A stretch of 64,000 nucleotides of DNA from the NCBI RefSeq assembly GCF_040049295.1, contig NZ_JBDZDQ010000001.1, positions 1,426,001 through 1,490,000 on the forward strand, in the 5' to 3' direction. The notes under the pieces were generated by a model. That model did no database searches. It was not told the origin of the DNA and was given only the letters and a program-made list of their open reading frames with translations. The position numbers were made by a program, and so were the translations under genes. This DNA comes from Sphingomonas sp. KR3-1. Lineage in GTDB: Bacteria > Pseudomonadota > Alphaproteobacteria > Sphingomonadales > Sphingomonadaceae. Positions 55,603-64,000 of this stretch are shown piece by piece; position 1 is the stretch's first letter, and every line of letters begins with the position of its first letter.

Positions 55603-57929
55603 CAGGTCGAGGGCGGGTAAGCGAGACGCAGGTCGTTCGGCGGCTGCTGGACCAGCCCCTGCACCGGCTTGTCGGGATCGCCATTGACCTTGTACGCGAC
55701 CACCTTGGCGAAGGCCTGGAAGGCGATGTCCTCCACCTTGTCGCCTTCGTTGAAGGGGATCGTCGCGATCATCTTCGACTGGGTGGGCGTTGGGGTCGGC
55801 GAGGGCGACGGGGTGCCGCAGCCGCTCTTGTCCGTCGCGGTCGAGCAGCCCGAAGGCGCCGGCGTGGGCGACGGCGTGCCGCACAGCACCGGCTTGGTGC
55901 TGCCGGCCAGCGCCCAGACCTCCATCGTGCCCGACTTGGGATAGAGCTGCATCGCCGAGATCGGCACCGCGCAGCCGCCGAAGCCGCCGCAGATATTGTC
56001 GCTCGGCGCGGTGTACATCGGCCCGCTCGGGGTCGGCGTGGGCGTGGGCGAAGGGGTCGGCGTGCCGCAGCCGGCGGGTGCGGGGGACGGCGTCGGCGTG
56101 CCGCACAGCCCGCCATAGGCACGCAGGCTCACCGCCGAGCAGCCGCCGCCCTTCACCGTGGTCGGCGTGCCGCAGCCGCCGGTCGCCACCGGATTGGCCT
56201 TGGGCGCGTTCGAGGTCTTGGACGCGGTGCCGCAGCCGCTCGATGCCCCGCCGCAGCTGCCGCCGCCGCTGGTTAGCTGGACGAAGCCGCAGCCGCCCTG
56301 GCCCTTGCACAGGTTCGAGCCGCGGCAGGTGTGGTAGATCGCCGTCTGCGCGCAGGCATTGCTGCCCCATTTGCCGCCGACATCGGCGACGTCGAGCCCC
56401 TGGCAGGCATGGTTGACGATGTTCTGGTTCGGATTGGCGACGCCCAGCGACAGGTCGGGCGTCTTGCCGAACACTGCCCAGGCGGTCGACATGCGGTCGC
56501 CCGATCCGGCCATCGAGGGGAAGGGGAAGGAGACGCTGGCGCCCTCGGGGTTCCAGTAATTGTCGAGCACGGTGGTGACGCCCTTGATCGCGCCGCACAC
56601 CGCCTGGCTCATCTTCGCATAGTTGCCCGCCGCATCGGCGGCGTTGTGCAGGTTGTTGAGCGCATCGGCGATCGCCTGCGGCGCGGGCAGCTTGTGGGGG
56701 TTGTTGTTCGGATCATAGCCGTCGGTGGTCAGGTCCTTGCCCGTCCATTTGCCGACCTTGGGCGACTGGTCCCAGGTCTCGAGCCCGCCGCTGCCGCGGA
56801 TGTCCTCGATCTCGCGGAAGCGGGTGTAATGGTCGACGCCGTCATTGTCGGCGCGCGCCGCGGCATCGGCGGAGGGGATCAGCTTGCCGTCGGGCGAATA
56901 GCTCGGATAGTCCGAGGCGAGCGCATCGCGGTCCGGGCAATAGTGGGGATTGACCGCGCCCTGGATCAGCTTGGCCTTGTCGTCCGGCCGGCGCTGGCCC
57001 TTGTCGTCGTAGCGCGCACCAAGCGTGGCGCCTTCGCCCTGGTCGGTGATCGCGTTCATCATGTTGAGCGCCTGCTTCAGCGCGATCTCGGGATCGGTGA
57101 GCGCGATCGTCGACTCGAAGCCCATGAACTCGCGCATCGGATGGCCGGGGAAGCTGAAATTGTTGAACAGGTCGTTCTGCTGGCCTGACGCGTCCATCAC
57201 ATGATCCCAGAGACGCGAACCGTCCTCATAGGTGATCAGCAGATAGTCGCGGTAGCATTGGTACATATAGCCGATCGAGCCGAACATGATGTTCGCATCG
57301 AGCTCGGGCACCGTGGTCCACTGGAAGGGGACCTTGGGGAAATACTTGCCCTGGTTGCGGACGATGTCCTTCTCCGCGGTTTCCTGCGGCTGCTCGATCG
57401 CCAGGAACAGCTTGATCCGCTCCTCGTCGAGCGGGCCGACATTGACCTTCACGTCCTTGAACCGGTTGGTGTCGGTCAGGTCGACCACGCCGGGGATCGC
57501 GGTGAGGCTGGGGCCGTAGCAGGTCCAGCCATGGTTGCCGTCCTGCAACGCCGTGGCAGTGAAGCTCGGAGTCGCGCCGATCGCGGTGGCGAGGTTGGCC
57601 GCCATCTGCAGGTGGAGCATCTCCTGGATGAACACCGAGAAGACGATGTTGAACGCCTTCTTGTTGCCCCAGCCCTTGGCGCCGGGCTTGTAGTCGGTGA
57701 AGGCGCTGGTCTTGGCGCCCGGCCATTGCCGGCCCTTGTAGAAGCTGTTCCCCTGGCTGGTGATCGGGTGCATGCCGGTGATCGAGTAGAGCGAGGTCAT
57801 GTAGAGCGGGATGGTGAACAGCTCGACGTTCACAGCGGCCTGCGCGATCCATCGGACCACGAGCTTGTCGGTTGGCAGGAAGGATAGCGGGCGCGCGGAC
57901 AGTTCGCCCGCATTGTGCGTCAGATGCAT
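55602..57929 (-). CDS. Ferritin-like (VioB-type) protein with Cys-rich CGTP-repeat tail
   Basis: 775 residues. Residues 1-440 are a ferritin-like helical domain with DKLVVRWIAQAAVNVELFTI (E36) and IQEMLHLQMAANL (E103xxH106), resembling PF12902 of VioB/RebD iminophenyl-pyruvate dimer synthases. From about residue 509 to 704 the chain changes to Gly/Pro/Thr with 16 cysteines. These include five CGTP motifs separated by proline-rich spacers such as TPSPTPTPTPSG and clusters HTCRGSNLCKGQGGCG. A 55-residue C-terminal piece (MIATIPFNEGDKVEDIAFQA) follows. The ATG at 57929 follows GGGGA; the frame opens to 58025 without a ribosome site. No Sec signal is seen. It is the first gene before MNIO and DUF2063. 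Confidence 0.88.
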   Translation of the reverse strand: MHLTHNAGELSARPLSFLPTDKLVVRWIAQAAVNVELFTIPLYMTSLYSITGMHPITSQGNSFYKGRQWPGAKTSAFTDYKPGAKGWGNKKAFNIVFSVFIQEMLHLQMAANLATAIGATPSFTATALQDGNHGWTCYGPSLTAIPGVVDLTDTNRFKDVKVNVGPLDEERIKLFLAIEQPQETAEKDIVRNQGKYFPKVPFQWTTVPELDANIMFGSIGYMYQCYRDYLLITYEDGSRLWDHVMDASGQQNDLFNNFSFPGHPMREFMGFESTIALTDPEIALKQALNMMNAITDQGEGATLGARYDDKGQRRPDDKAKLIQGAVNPHYCPDRDALASDYPSYSPDGKLIPSADAAARADNDGVDHYTRFREIEDIRGSGGLETWDQSPKVGKWTGKDLTTDGYDPNNNPHKLPAPQAIADALNNLHNAADAAGNYAKMSQAVCGAIKGVTTVLDNYWNPEGASVSFPFPSMAGSGDRMSTAWAVFGKTPDLSLGVANPNQNIVNHACQGLDVADVGGKWGSNACAQTAIYHTCRGSNLCKGQGGCGFVQLTSGGGSCGGASSGCGTASKTSNAPKANPVATGGCGTPTTVKGGGCSAVSLRAYGGLCGTPTPSPAPAGCGTPTPSPTPTPTPSGPMYTAPSDNICGGFGGCAVPISAMQLYPKSGTMEVWALAGSTKPVLCGTPSPTPAPSGCSTATDKSGCGTPSPSPTPTPTQSKMIATIPFNEGDKVEDIAFQAFAKVVAYKVNGDPDKPVQGLVQQPPNDLRLAYPPST

Positions 57930-58133
57930 GACAATTTCCCCAAGCTCTGCAGAAACCTGCTGCGGCACTTGGTTCCACCAACGCAATTGGTCCGTCAATC
58001 GCCGATAGGACCAATATAGTTGCATGCACTATTTGTTACGGTTGTTCGTCAATTTACGCTTTTCTTGGCAGAAGCGGCGTACTTGCCTCGCCGGCCGGGC
58101 AGGCTATCCCGCCTGGATGAGGGGGGATCGACG
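57930..58133. promoter_or_regulatory. Divergent intergenic region before MNIO operon and CPBP gene
   Basis: This 204-base gap holds no gene. On the minus strand AAATTGACGAACAAC (58040-58054) gives a possible -35 TTGACG for the ferritin-MNIO operon, with no clear -10 at the right distance. The sequence around 58020-58060 is less GC-rich than its surroundings. I see no obvious operator. Confidence 0.35.
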
Positions 58134-58880
58134 ATGCACGCACTGATGCCGCCGGTGGCGCTGATCGCCACCCTGGCGCTGCTCGCCTGGTTCCACCGCA
58201 ACGACCGCCGCAATTTCGAGCGCTTCCGCAAGATCGAGGACACCCGCCTGCGCCAGCGCGCCTTTCTGCGCGGCGCGATGAAGGCCTGCGCGCTCTATCT
58301 CGGCATGCCGCTCGTCGGCCTGGTGCTGCTCGGCCGAATCGACGCGCTGTGGATTTTCCCGAGAGAGTTCTGGCCGCTGCTTCCCTATGCACCCGTCTTC
58401 GCGCTGACGGACCCGACCTTTCTCGCCGAGGCAGCCGCCGGAGCGCTGGGCGGCGCGGTGCTTGGCATGGCCATCCTCTTCCGGCGCCGGCGCGGGCCGC
58501 GAAAGCCGGCGCGCGCGCTCGACATCACGCCGATGCTGCCGCGCAATCGCGCCGAGACGCTCCACATCCTGCCGCTGATCCTCAATGCGGGGGTAAGCGA
58601 GGAGATCTGCTTCCGCCTCTATGTCCCGCTGCTGATCACTATGTGCGGCGCGCCGGCCTGGGCTGCCTTTCTCGCCGCGGCAATGCTGTTCGGCTGGCTG
58701 CACCGCTACCAGGGCTGGCTGGGCGTCGTGCTCACCGGCGTCATCGGCGCCGCGCTCGCCGCCTGCTATGTCGGGACAACGGGCCTCGTCTTCCCGATCG
58801 TGCTGCATCTGCTGACCAATCTCAACGCGCTGATCCTGCGCCCCGCGATCCAGAAGCGGTTTCGCGCCCGCGCCGATTGA
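58134..58880 (+). CDS. CPBP family intramembrane glutamic protease
   Basis: 248 residues with several membrane helices. The catalytic motif is EE at residues 156-157 in NAGVSEEICFRLYVPLL. The second and third motifs follow: FGWLHRYQGW and HLLTNLNALILRP. These Rce1-like proteins cleave or modify membrane substrates; in bacteria several process or give immunity to peptides. The ATG at 58134 follows GGGGGGATC. It is divergent from the MNIO operon, and a link is possible but not shown. Confidence 0.85.
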   Translation: MHALMPPVALIATLALLAWFHRNDRRNFERFRKIEDTRLRQRAFLRGAMKACALYLGMPLVGLVLLGRIDALWIFPREFWPLLPYAPVFALTDPTFLAEAAAGALGGAVLGMAILFRRRRGPRKPARALDITPMLPRNRAETLHILPLILNAGVSEEICFRLYVPLLITMCGAPAWAAFLAAAMLFGWLHRYQGWLGVVLTGVIGAALAACYVGTTGLVFPIVLHLLTNLNALILRPAIQKRFRARAD

Positions 58881-58934
58881 CAGGCGCAACCCACCGATTA
58901 CCCCTCCGCATCTGTTCTGGCGGGAGGAAAGCAT

Positions 58935-60788
58935 ATGCGGTTGGTTAGTCTCTTGGCGCTGGCGGCCGCCGCCGCTCCGATCGCCGCGCTCCCCGCCAGG
59001 CAGACCGCACCCGCCCCGGCCCAGGCGCAAGACGGCGCCTTCACCTTCGAAGAAGCGATGATCCCGGCGCGTGACGGGGTGAAGCTCCACACCGTGATCA
59101 TGCGCCCCAAGGGCCAGACCGGCCCGCTGCCGATCCTCTTCCAGCGCACGCCCTATGGCGTTCCCGGCCAGGCGCCCCGCGCCATTCCGGCAAGCTGGGC
59201 GGCTCTTGTCAAGGACGGCTATATCTTCGTCTTCCAGGACATGCGCGGCCGCTTCGGCTCCGAAGGCGGGCCCTTCACGCTCTCGACCGAGATCAAGACC
59301 GGCAAGGGCGCCGTCGACGAAGCGACCGACGCCTATGATTCGATCGACTGGCTGGTGAAGAACGTGAAGCCGAACAACGGCAAGGTCGGCATGTGGGGCG
59401 TCTCCTATCCCGGCCTCACCGCCGCGATCGCGCTCGCCCGCCCGCATCCCGCGCTCAAGGCGGTCAGCCCCCAGGCGGCGTGGACCGACTATTGGAAGAG
59501 CGACGACCTCCACCGCTGGGGCGCGATGCGGCTCACCTATGCCAGCGACTGGGTCAACAGCCTCCAGGCCGACAAGACCAATGCCGGCATCGACCTCTAC
59601 GACCGCTACGACACCTATGAGTGGTTCCTCAAGGCAGGCTCGCCGGCGGACATCGAGGCGAAGTATTTCAAGGGCCGGGTGCCGCGCTACCAGGAGATGA
59701 TCGACCATCCCGACTATGACGATCACTGGAAGAAGCAGGTCTGGTCGGACACGCTGAAGAAAACCACCGTGCCGACACTCAACGTCGCCGGCTACTGGGA
59801 CCAGGAAGACCCCTGGGGCAGCTGGCAGATCTTCCACAAGCAGCGCGAGAACGATCCCAACAAGCTCGCGCTGATGGTCGCGGGGCCGTGGAACCATGGC
59901 GGCTGGCGCTCGGCGGGCAATGCGCTGGGCCGCATCCCGTTCGGCGTCGACAGCGGCACCCAGTTCCAGGAACAGGTCGAGGCGCCGTTCTTCGCCTATT
60001 GGCTGCACGGCACCGGCACCAAGCCCGACTTCGCGCTCAAGAGCTTCCAGTCGGGCAGCTGGCAGTGGAAGACCTACAAGGACTGGCCGCTCGCCAACAT
60101 GAGCAGCAAGAGCATCTATCTCCACGCCGATGGCAGCCTGTCGTTCACCGCCCCGGCCGAGGGCGAAGGCTGCCGCGACTATATCTCCGACCCCGCCAAC
60201 CCGGTGCCGTTCCGCCAGCGCCCGATGTCCGAGACCTACAAGACGCCCGACTGGCGCACCTGGGAATCGGACGACCAGCGCTTCGTCGAATATCGGCCGG
60301 ACGTGCTGAGCTACACCAGCGCGCCGCTCGACGCAGATCTTACCGTCACCGGCAGCATCACCGCCGACCTGATGGCGGCGACCAGCGGGACCGACAGCGA
60401 TTTCGTGGTCAAGCTGATCGACGTGTTCCCCGACGATTACGAGAAGCCGCCGACCGCGCTCGGCGCCTATGCCAAGGGGCTGAGCGGCTATGAGCTGCCG
60501 ATCGCCATGGAAGTGCGCCGCGGCCGCTATCTCGAATCGCTCGAGAAGCCGACGCCTTTGGTGCCGAACCAGGTGACCAACTGGATGATCCCGCTGCGCG
60601 AGCATGACCATGTCTTCAAGAAGGGCCACCGGATCATGGTCCAGATCCAGTCGACCTGGTTCCCGATGATCGACCGCAACCCGCAGACCTTCGTGCCCAA
60701 TATCTACAAGGCCAAGCCGGCGGACTATCAGAAGGCGACGCAGAAGGTCTGCGCCGGCTCGGCGATCATGCTGCCGGTGGTGCAGTGA
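58935..60788 (+). CDS. CocE/NonD family (X-Pro dipeptidyl-peptidase S15-like) hydrolase
   Basis: 617 residues with a signal peptide (MRLVSLLALAAAAAPIAALPA). The alpha/beta-hydrolase nucleophile elbow is GVSYPG with S157. FQDMRGRFGSEG is the family oxyanion/strand segment. A C-terminal jelly-roll (SYTSAPLDADLTVTGSITADL, RIMVQIQSTWFPMIDRNPQT) completes the S15/CocE layout. Members cleave acyl esters, amides or X-Pro peptides; this one is periplasmic or secreted, with substrate unknown. Confidence 0.92.
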   Translation: MRLVSLLALAAAAAPIAALPARQTAPAPAQAQDGAFTFEEAMIPARDGVKLHTVIMRPKGQTGPLPILFQRTPYGVPGQAPRAIPASWAALVKDGYIFVFQDMRGRFGSEGGPFTLSTEIKTGKGAVDEATDAYDSIDWLVKNVKPNNGKVGMWGVSYPGLTAAIALARPHPALKAVSPQAAWTDYWKSDDLHRWGAMRLTYASDWVNSLQADKTNAGIDLYDRYDTYEWFLKAGSPADIEAKYFKGRVPRYQEMIDHPDYDDHWKKQVWSDTLKKTTVPTLNVAGYWDQEDPWGSWQIFHKQRENDPNKLALMVAGPWNHGGWRSAGNALGRIPFGVDSGTQFQEQVEAPFFAYWLHGTGTKPDFALKSFQSGSWQWKTYKDWPLANMSSKSIYLHADGSLSFTAPAEGEGCRDYISDPANPVPFRQRPMSETYKTPDWRTWESDDQRFVEYRPDVLSYTSAPLDADLTVTGSITADLMAATSGTDSDFVVKLIDVFPDDYEKPPTALGAYAKGLSGYELPIAMEVRRGRYLESLEKPTPLVPNQVTNWMIPLREHDHVFKKGHRIMVQIQSTWFPMIDRNPQTFVPNIYKAKPADYQKATQKVCAGSAIMLPVVQ

Positions 60789-61381
60789 GCGCCGTCGCCA
60801 GGCTGGCAGCGGCACTTGTGCTGAGCTGGGCTTCGCTGTGCGCCGCGCACGCCCAGCAAGGCCAGCCGCCGAAGGTCCAGAACTACAACGCCCCCGGCAA
60901 TCTCGAGCAGACCGCCGATCTGGGCTGCATCGCGCTGAAGGACGCGGCGCCGCGTTACACCCCGGTCGATCTCTTCCGCGCCGCGGGCACCTGCATCTCG
61001 GCGCACCGCTATGACGACGGCGCGAGGCTGTTCGTCCTGGCGGGCGCCTATGGGCGTTTCGACATGCTCCGCGTCGCCGATACGACCGCACACCAGGCGA
61101 TCCTGGTCATCCGCTCGGAGATTTTCGGCGATCTTCCCCAAGCCGATTCGGATGCCTTCTCCGCGTCGCTGAAGACCATCATCGTCGACGGCAAGCTGGC
61201 GCCGGATCTCTGCGCCACGATCCAGAGGATCGGGGCACCGACCTACCACCCCCGCTACATGATCCAGCATGGCATGGGCGCGTTCACGGGCAACAAGGGC
61301 AACGGCCTGGTCGACAAGTTCGACGCCGACGCCGCCTGGAAACAGGTGCGCGCCGACTATCTGAAGTGCGCGGCGAAATAG
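60785..61381 (+). CDS. Secreted protein of unknown function, coupled to CocE-like hydrolase
   Basis: 198 residues with a signal peptide (ARLAAALVLSWASLCAAHAQ). The mature part is helical with GAGTCISAHRYDDGARLFVLAG-like repeats (RAAGTCISAHRYDD), DLGCIALKD, LAPDLCATIQ and a terminal KCAAK: four cysteines. No family is recognised. The GTG start overlaps the hydrolase stop (GTGA), so it is translated with it and may be its partner or chaperone. Confidence 0.7.
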   Translation: MSAVARLAAALVLSWASLCAAHAQQGQPPKVQNYNAPGNLEQTADLGCIALKDAAPRYTPVDLFRAAGTCISAHRYDDGARLFVLAGAYGRFDMLRVADTTAHQAILVIRSEIFGDLPQADSDAFSASLKTIIVDGKLAPDLCATIQRIGAPTYHPRYMIQHGMGAFTGNKGNGLVDKFDADAAWKQVRADYLKCAAK

Positions 61382-61382
61382 C

Positions 61383-62033
61383 CTAGGCTTCCCCCCGCGC
61401 CGCGAGGATCTGCACCCAGGGGTTCGGCTTCGCCTCGCCGACGCGGTGCAGCGTGTTGCGGTCGTGGTGATCGAAGCTGCCCTGGCCCTTCACCGCGAGC
61501 GTGGTGTGGATGTCGTAGCTCCAGCCGCCGTCGTCGGCGAACACGATGTCGAGCGTATAGGCGTCGGTGCGGAAGGCATATTCGAGGAAGTCGGTCGAGC
61601 AGATGCCATAACTGGTCGGGCCGCGCGTCGCTTCCACCCGGAGCGCCTTGCCGTCCGCCGAGGCCTTGCCGCTGGCGAGCAGCACCTGGCCGCGCGGGAT
61701 CGCCAGCGTCTGCAGGATCATCCCCGTTGCCGGCTCCCACAGCCAGTATCCCACCTGGTCGTGGAAGGTGATGTCCTCTTCCGCGGTGGTGATGTGGATA
61801 TGGTAGCGCAGCCCATAGAGGAGCTGCGGGCCGTTCGCCTGCGGATCGATGGGCACGAACTCGATCCGCTCGATGAAGTCGCGCTGCTCCGGCCCCTCGG
61901 CCTTGGGATTGATGTCGATGCCCTTGTGCCCCTCCCAGCGGCCGGCGAGGCGCGCGAGGGGGCCGAGATTGGCCAGCGTGTTCGGATCGACATCCTCGGG
62001 TTCGGTGAAGATGTCGAGCGGGAACGGCGTCAT
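61383..62033 (-). CDS. Heme-binding beta-barrel (nitrobindin/DUF1794-like) protein
   Basis: 216 residues. LARLAGRWEGHKGIDI carries the GxWxG start of the FABP-like beta-barrel fold, continuing with DQVGYWLWEPATGMILQTLAIPRG and the late DHHDRNTLHRV, close to nitrobindin-type heme barrels. Heme ligation by a late histidine is likely from the family. It starts one base after the permease stop and is the third gene of the ABC operon. It could bind heme or a lipid. Confidence 0.8.
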   Translation of the reverse strand: MTPFPLDIFTEPEDVDPNTLANLGPLARLAGRWEGHKGIDINPKAEGPEQRDFIERIEFVPIDPQANGPQLLYGLRYHIHITTAEEDITFHDQVGYWLWEPATGMILQTLAIPRGQVLLASGKASADGKALRVEATRGPTSYGICSTDFLEYAFRTDAYTLDIVFADDGGWSYDIHTTLAVKGQGSFDHHDRNTLHRVGEAKPNPWVQILAARGEA

Positions 62034-62034
62034 C

Positions 62035-62799
62035 TCAGTTCTTCAGCCGGTAGCCGGTGCGGAAGATCGTGACGATCAGCCCGAGGCAGAGCGCCAGGAA
62101 GCCGGCGATGAAGCCCAGGCTCCAGCGCACGTCGATGTCGCCCACCGCGCCGAAGAATGCCCAGCGGAAGCCGCTGATCAGATAGGCGATCGGGTTGAAC
62201 AGGCTCACCGTGCGCCACGGATCGGGCAGGAAGGTGAGCGGATAGAAGGTGCCGCCGAGGAAGGTCAGCGGCGTCAGGATCAGCGCCGGCACCACGTTGA
62301 GCTGCTCGAAGCCCTTGGCCCAGATGCCGATGATGAAGCCGAACATCGAGAAGCTGACCGAGGTGAGCAGCAGGAAGGCGAGCATCGCCAGCGGGTGATC
62401 GATGCGCAGCGGCACGAACAGTCCCGAGGTCAGCAGGATGATCAGCCCGATCACCACCGACTTGGTCGCCGCCGCGCCGACATAGCCGATCACCAGCTCG
62501 ACCGCCGAGATCGGCGCCGAGAGCAGCTCGAACACGGTGCCGGTGAACTTGGGGAAGTAGATGCCGATCGAGGCATTGGCGACGCTCTGGGTGAGCAGCG
62601 ACAGCATGATCAGCCCGGGCACGATGAAGCTGCCATAGGCGACGCCGTTGATCGACGGGATGCGGCTGCCCATGCCGGTGCCGAACACGATGAAATAGAG
62701 CGAGGTGGTGATCACCGGGGTGGCGATCGACTGCCAGAGCGTGCGCAGGGTGCGCGCCATCTCGAACTTGTAGATGGCCCAGATGCCGTGGAAGTTCAT
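62035..62799 (-). CDS. ABC-2 type transporter permease
   Basis: 254 residues with six membrane helices. The family pattern is clear: [62 protein letters not shown] and [18 protein letters not shown]. It is the membrane part of an exporter with the ATPase encoded just upstream, whose stop it overlaps by four bases (ATGA). The substrate is unknown. Confidence 0.93.
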   Translation of the reverse strand: MNFHGIWAIYKFEMARTLRTLWQSIATPVITTSLYFIVFGTGMGSRIPSINGVAYGSFIVPGLIMLSLLTQSVANASIGIYFPKFTGTVFELLSAPISAVELVIGYVGAAATKSVVIGLIILLTSGLFVPLRIDHPLAMLAFLLLTSVSFSMFGFIIGIWAKGFEQLNVVPALILTPLTFLGGTFYPLTFLPDPWRTVSLFNPIAYLISGFRWAFFGAVGDIDVRWSLGFIAGFLALCLGLIVTIFRTGYRLKN

Positions 62800-63746
62800 G
62801 CCCGGGCCTCCCCATTTCCAGCAGACTTGTTCTCGACGAGACCGACGAAGATGTCCTCCAGGCTCGACTTGCTGGTATCGAGATCCTTGAACGCGATACC
62901 CATCTCGCTGAGCTTCCTGAGCAAGGACGGGATGCCGGTGCGCTCGGCCTGCGCATCGAAGGTGTAGCGCAGGCGATGCCCCTCGTCCTCGAGGCTGAGA
63001 TGCCATTCCTCGAGGCCGGCCGGGATCACGGTCATCGGCTCGACCAGGCTGAGATCGAGCTCGCGCTTGCCGAGCTTCTTCATCAGCTCGGCCTTTTCCT
63101 CGACCAGCAGCAGCTGGCCCTTGTCGATCACGCCGACCCGGTCGGCCATCTCCTCGGCCTCTTCGATATAATGGGTGGTGAGGATGATTGTGACGCCGCG
63201 CTCGCGCAGCTTGCCGATCATCTTCCACATGTCGCGGCGCAGCGACACGTCGACACCGGCGGTGGGCTCGTCGAGGAACAGGATGTCCGGCTCGTGGCTC
63301 AGCGCCTTGGCGATCATCACGCGGCGCTTCATGCCGCCCGACAGCTCCATGATCTTGGCGTTCCGCTTGTCCCACAGCGACAGGTCCTTGAGCACCTGGT
63401 CGCAATAGGCCTGGTCGGGCGCCTTGCCGAACAGCCCGCGCGAGAAGCGCAGCGCCGAGCCGACGGTGGAGAACATGTCGACCGCGATCTCCTGCGGCAC
63501 CAGCCCGATCTTCGAGCGGGCCGCACGCGGCTCGCGGATCGCGTCGTGCCCGTCGACCAGGATCGTGCCGGTGCTCGGCGTAACGATGCCGCAGATAATC
63601 GAGATCAGCGTGGTCTTGCCCGCGCCGTTCGGCCCGAGCAGCGCGAAGATCTCGCCGCGGCGGATTTCGAGATCGACATGATCGAGCGCCTTGTGGCCGG
63701 AGCCATAGGTCTTGCTCACGCCGCGTATCGTAAGAATGGATGCCAT
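62796..63746 (-). CDS. ABC transporter ATP-binding protein
   Basis: 316 residues. Walker A is GPNGAGKTT at residues 38-46; the Q-loop follows in GLVPQEIAV; the signature is [15 protein letters not shown]; Walker B is [13 protein letters not shown]; and the H-loop is [13 protein letters not shown]-terminal domain of about 80 residues follows, as in ABC-2 exporters. The ATG at 63746 is preferred over an upstream ATG. It is the first gene of the operon with the permease and heme-barrel protein. Confidence 0.94.
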   Translation of the reverse strand: MASILTIRGVSKTYGSGHKALDHVDLEIRRGEIFALLGPNGAGKTTLISIICGIVTPSTGTILVDGHDAIREPRAARSKIGLVPQEIAVDMFSTVGSALRFSRGLFGKAPDQAYCDQVLKDLSLWDKRNAKIMELSGGMKRRVMIAKALSHEPDILFLDEPTAGVDVSLRRDMWKMIGKLRERGVTIILTTHYIEEAEEMADRVGVIDKGQLLLVEEKAELMKKLGKRELDLSLVEPMTVIPAGLEEWHLSLEDEGHRLRYTFDAQAERTGIPSLLRKLSEMGIAFKDLDTSKSSLEDIFVGLVENKSAGNGEARA

Positions 63747-63824
63747 GATGCCCCCGGCCGGGAAAGGACCCGCTAAGTAGGGCGCCCGACGCGACGCGGC
63801 AACCGGTCGGTACAAAAAGTGCGA

Positions 63825-63875
63825 AAAGTCACGAAAGCCGCGACATCCACGCGCGTGTGCGCGCGCGAGAAAGTC
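63825..63875. repeat. Part of dispersed repeat, related to 53955-53975
   Basis: AAAGTCACGAAAGCCGCGAC is the reverse complement of a segment in copy B of the candidate RNA. It is followed by a CGCGCG-rich stretch and GAAAGTCGG. It lies upstream of the ABC operon and just after the DsbA-like stop. Confidence 0.5.
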
Positions 63876-63883
63876 GGGTTCGG

Positions 63884-64000
63884 CTATTTCCCCTTGCGGG
63901 CCTCGGCCACTGCCGCCGACAGGCTGGCATAGTCGCGGGCGCCGTAGAGCACCTGGTTGCCCACCACCCAGGTCGGCGTGCCGCTCATCCCGATCTGGCC
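63884..64000 (-). CDS. DsbA-family thioredoxin-like protein, 5' part outside window
   Basis: Only the last 38 residues are present: [20 protein letters not shown], then [13 protein letters not shown] and a TAG stop. The SGTPTWVVG segment with its cis-proline is characteristic of DsbA/DsbG-type thiol oxidoreductases. The CxxC active site would lie beyond the edge. Confidence 0.75.
   Translation of the reverse strand, partial: GQIGMSGTPTWVVGNQVLYGARDYASLSAAVAEARKGK

Noticed and set aside
56012-56240. Short tandem repeats that could suggest a CRISPR-like or satellite array
   Set aside because: They are in-frame codons for CGTP and TPSP units of the ferritin-like protein, with irregular spacing and no spacers.
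58104-61091. Open frame of 995 codons on the minus strand opposite the CPBP and CocE genes
   Set aside because: It spans three plus-strand genes with clear motifs and signal peptides; its translation is repetitive and Arg/Gly/Ala-rich, as expected for a shadow frame.

Overview
The window is about 64 kb of GC-rich chromosome from a sphingomonad (Alphaproteobacteria, Sphingomonadales; probably Sphingomonas). This rests on protein character (DnaN, RecF, GyrB, PEP carboxylase, homoserine dehydrogenase and GlpX of alphaproteobacterial type), a TonB-dependent receptor used for glycan uptake without a SusD partner, and many small secreted proteins of the kind common in sphingomonads. No rRNA, tRNA, CRISPR array, IS element or prophage was recognised. 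No domain or structure search was run: family names come from reading the proteins.

Layout. (1) 1-11.1 kb: housekeeping. A DUF4168 protein, a histidine phosphatase/IalB-like pair, an outer-membrane beta-barrel, dnaN, a Coq4-like gene behind a palindromic operator, recF, an M20 peptidase and gyrB. (2) 11.1-37.2 kb: a large polysaccharide utilisation locus. It holds six sulfatases, a formylglycine-generating enzyme (FGE), two GH2 enzymes, a GH76 endo-alpha-mannanase, a GH125 exo-alpha-mannosidase, a TonB receptor, a sugar MFS permease, a ROK sugar kinase and two regulators (ROK and FadR/GntR types). The enzyme set points to a sulfated, mannose-containing glycan. The model is capture by the receptor, desulfation and trimming in the periplasm, import of mannose, phosphorylation, and de-repression of AT-rich promoters that share a conserved block. 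(3) 37.2-53.7 kb: mixed functions. DUF4198 protein, RlpA, MpaB-like oxygenase, flavin reductase, L,D-transpeptidase, ppc, thioesterase, lipoproteins, a lone ExbD, Bcr/CflA efflux, a 2OG-Fe(II) oxygenase, hom and glpX. (4) 54.0-57.9 kb: a three-gene, translationally coupled operon. It encodes a 775-residue ferritin-like protein with a cysteine-rich CGTP-repeat tail, a DUF692 multinuclear iron enzyme (MNIO) and a DUF2063 partner. This looks like a peptide-modification system whose substrate is fused to a ferritin-like domain, and it is the strongest candidate here for something undescribed. (5) 58.1-64 kb: a CPBP protease, a CocE-type hydrolase with a coupled small secreted protein, an ABC exporter with a coupled heme-barrel protein, and the end of a DsbA-like gene.

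Intergenic DNA carries several dispersed repeats. One is a roughly 137-bp palindromic element with a terminator at its centre. Another is a two-copy element with a conserved hairpin that may be a structured RNA.
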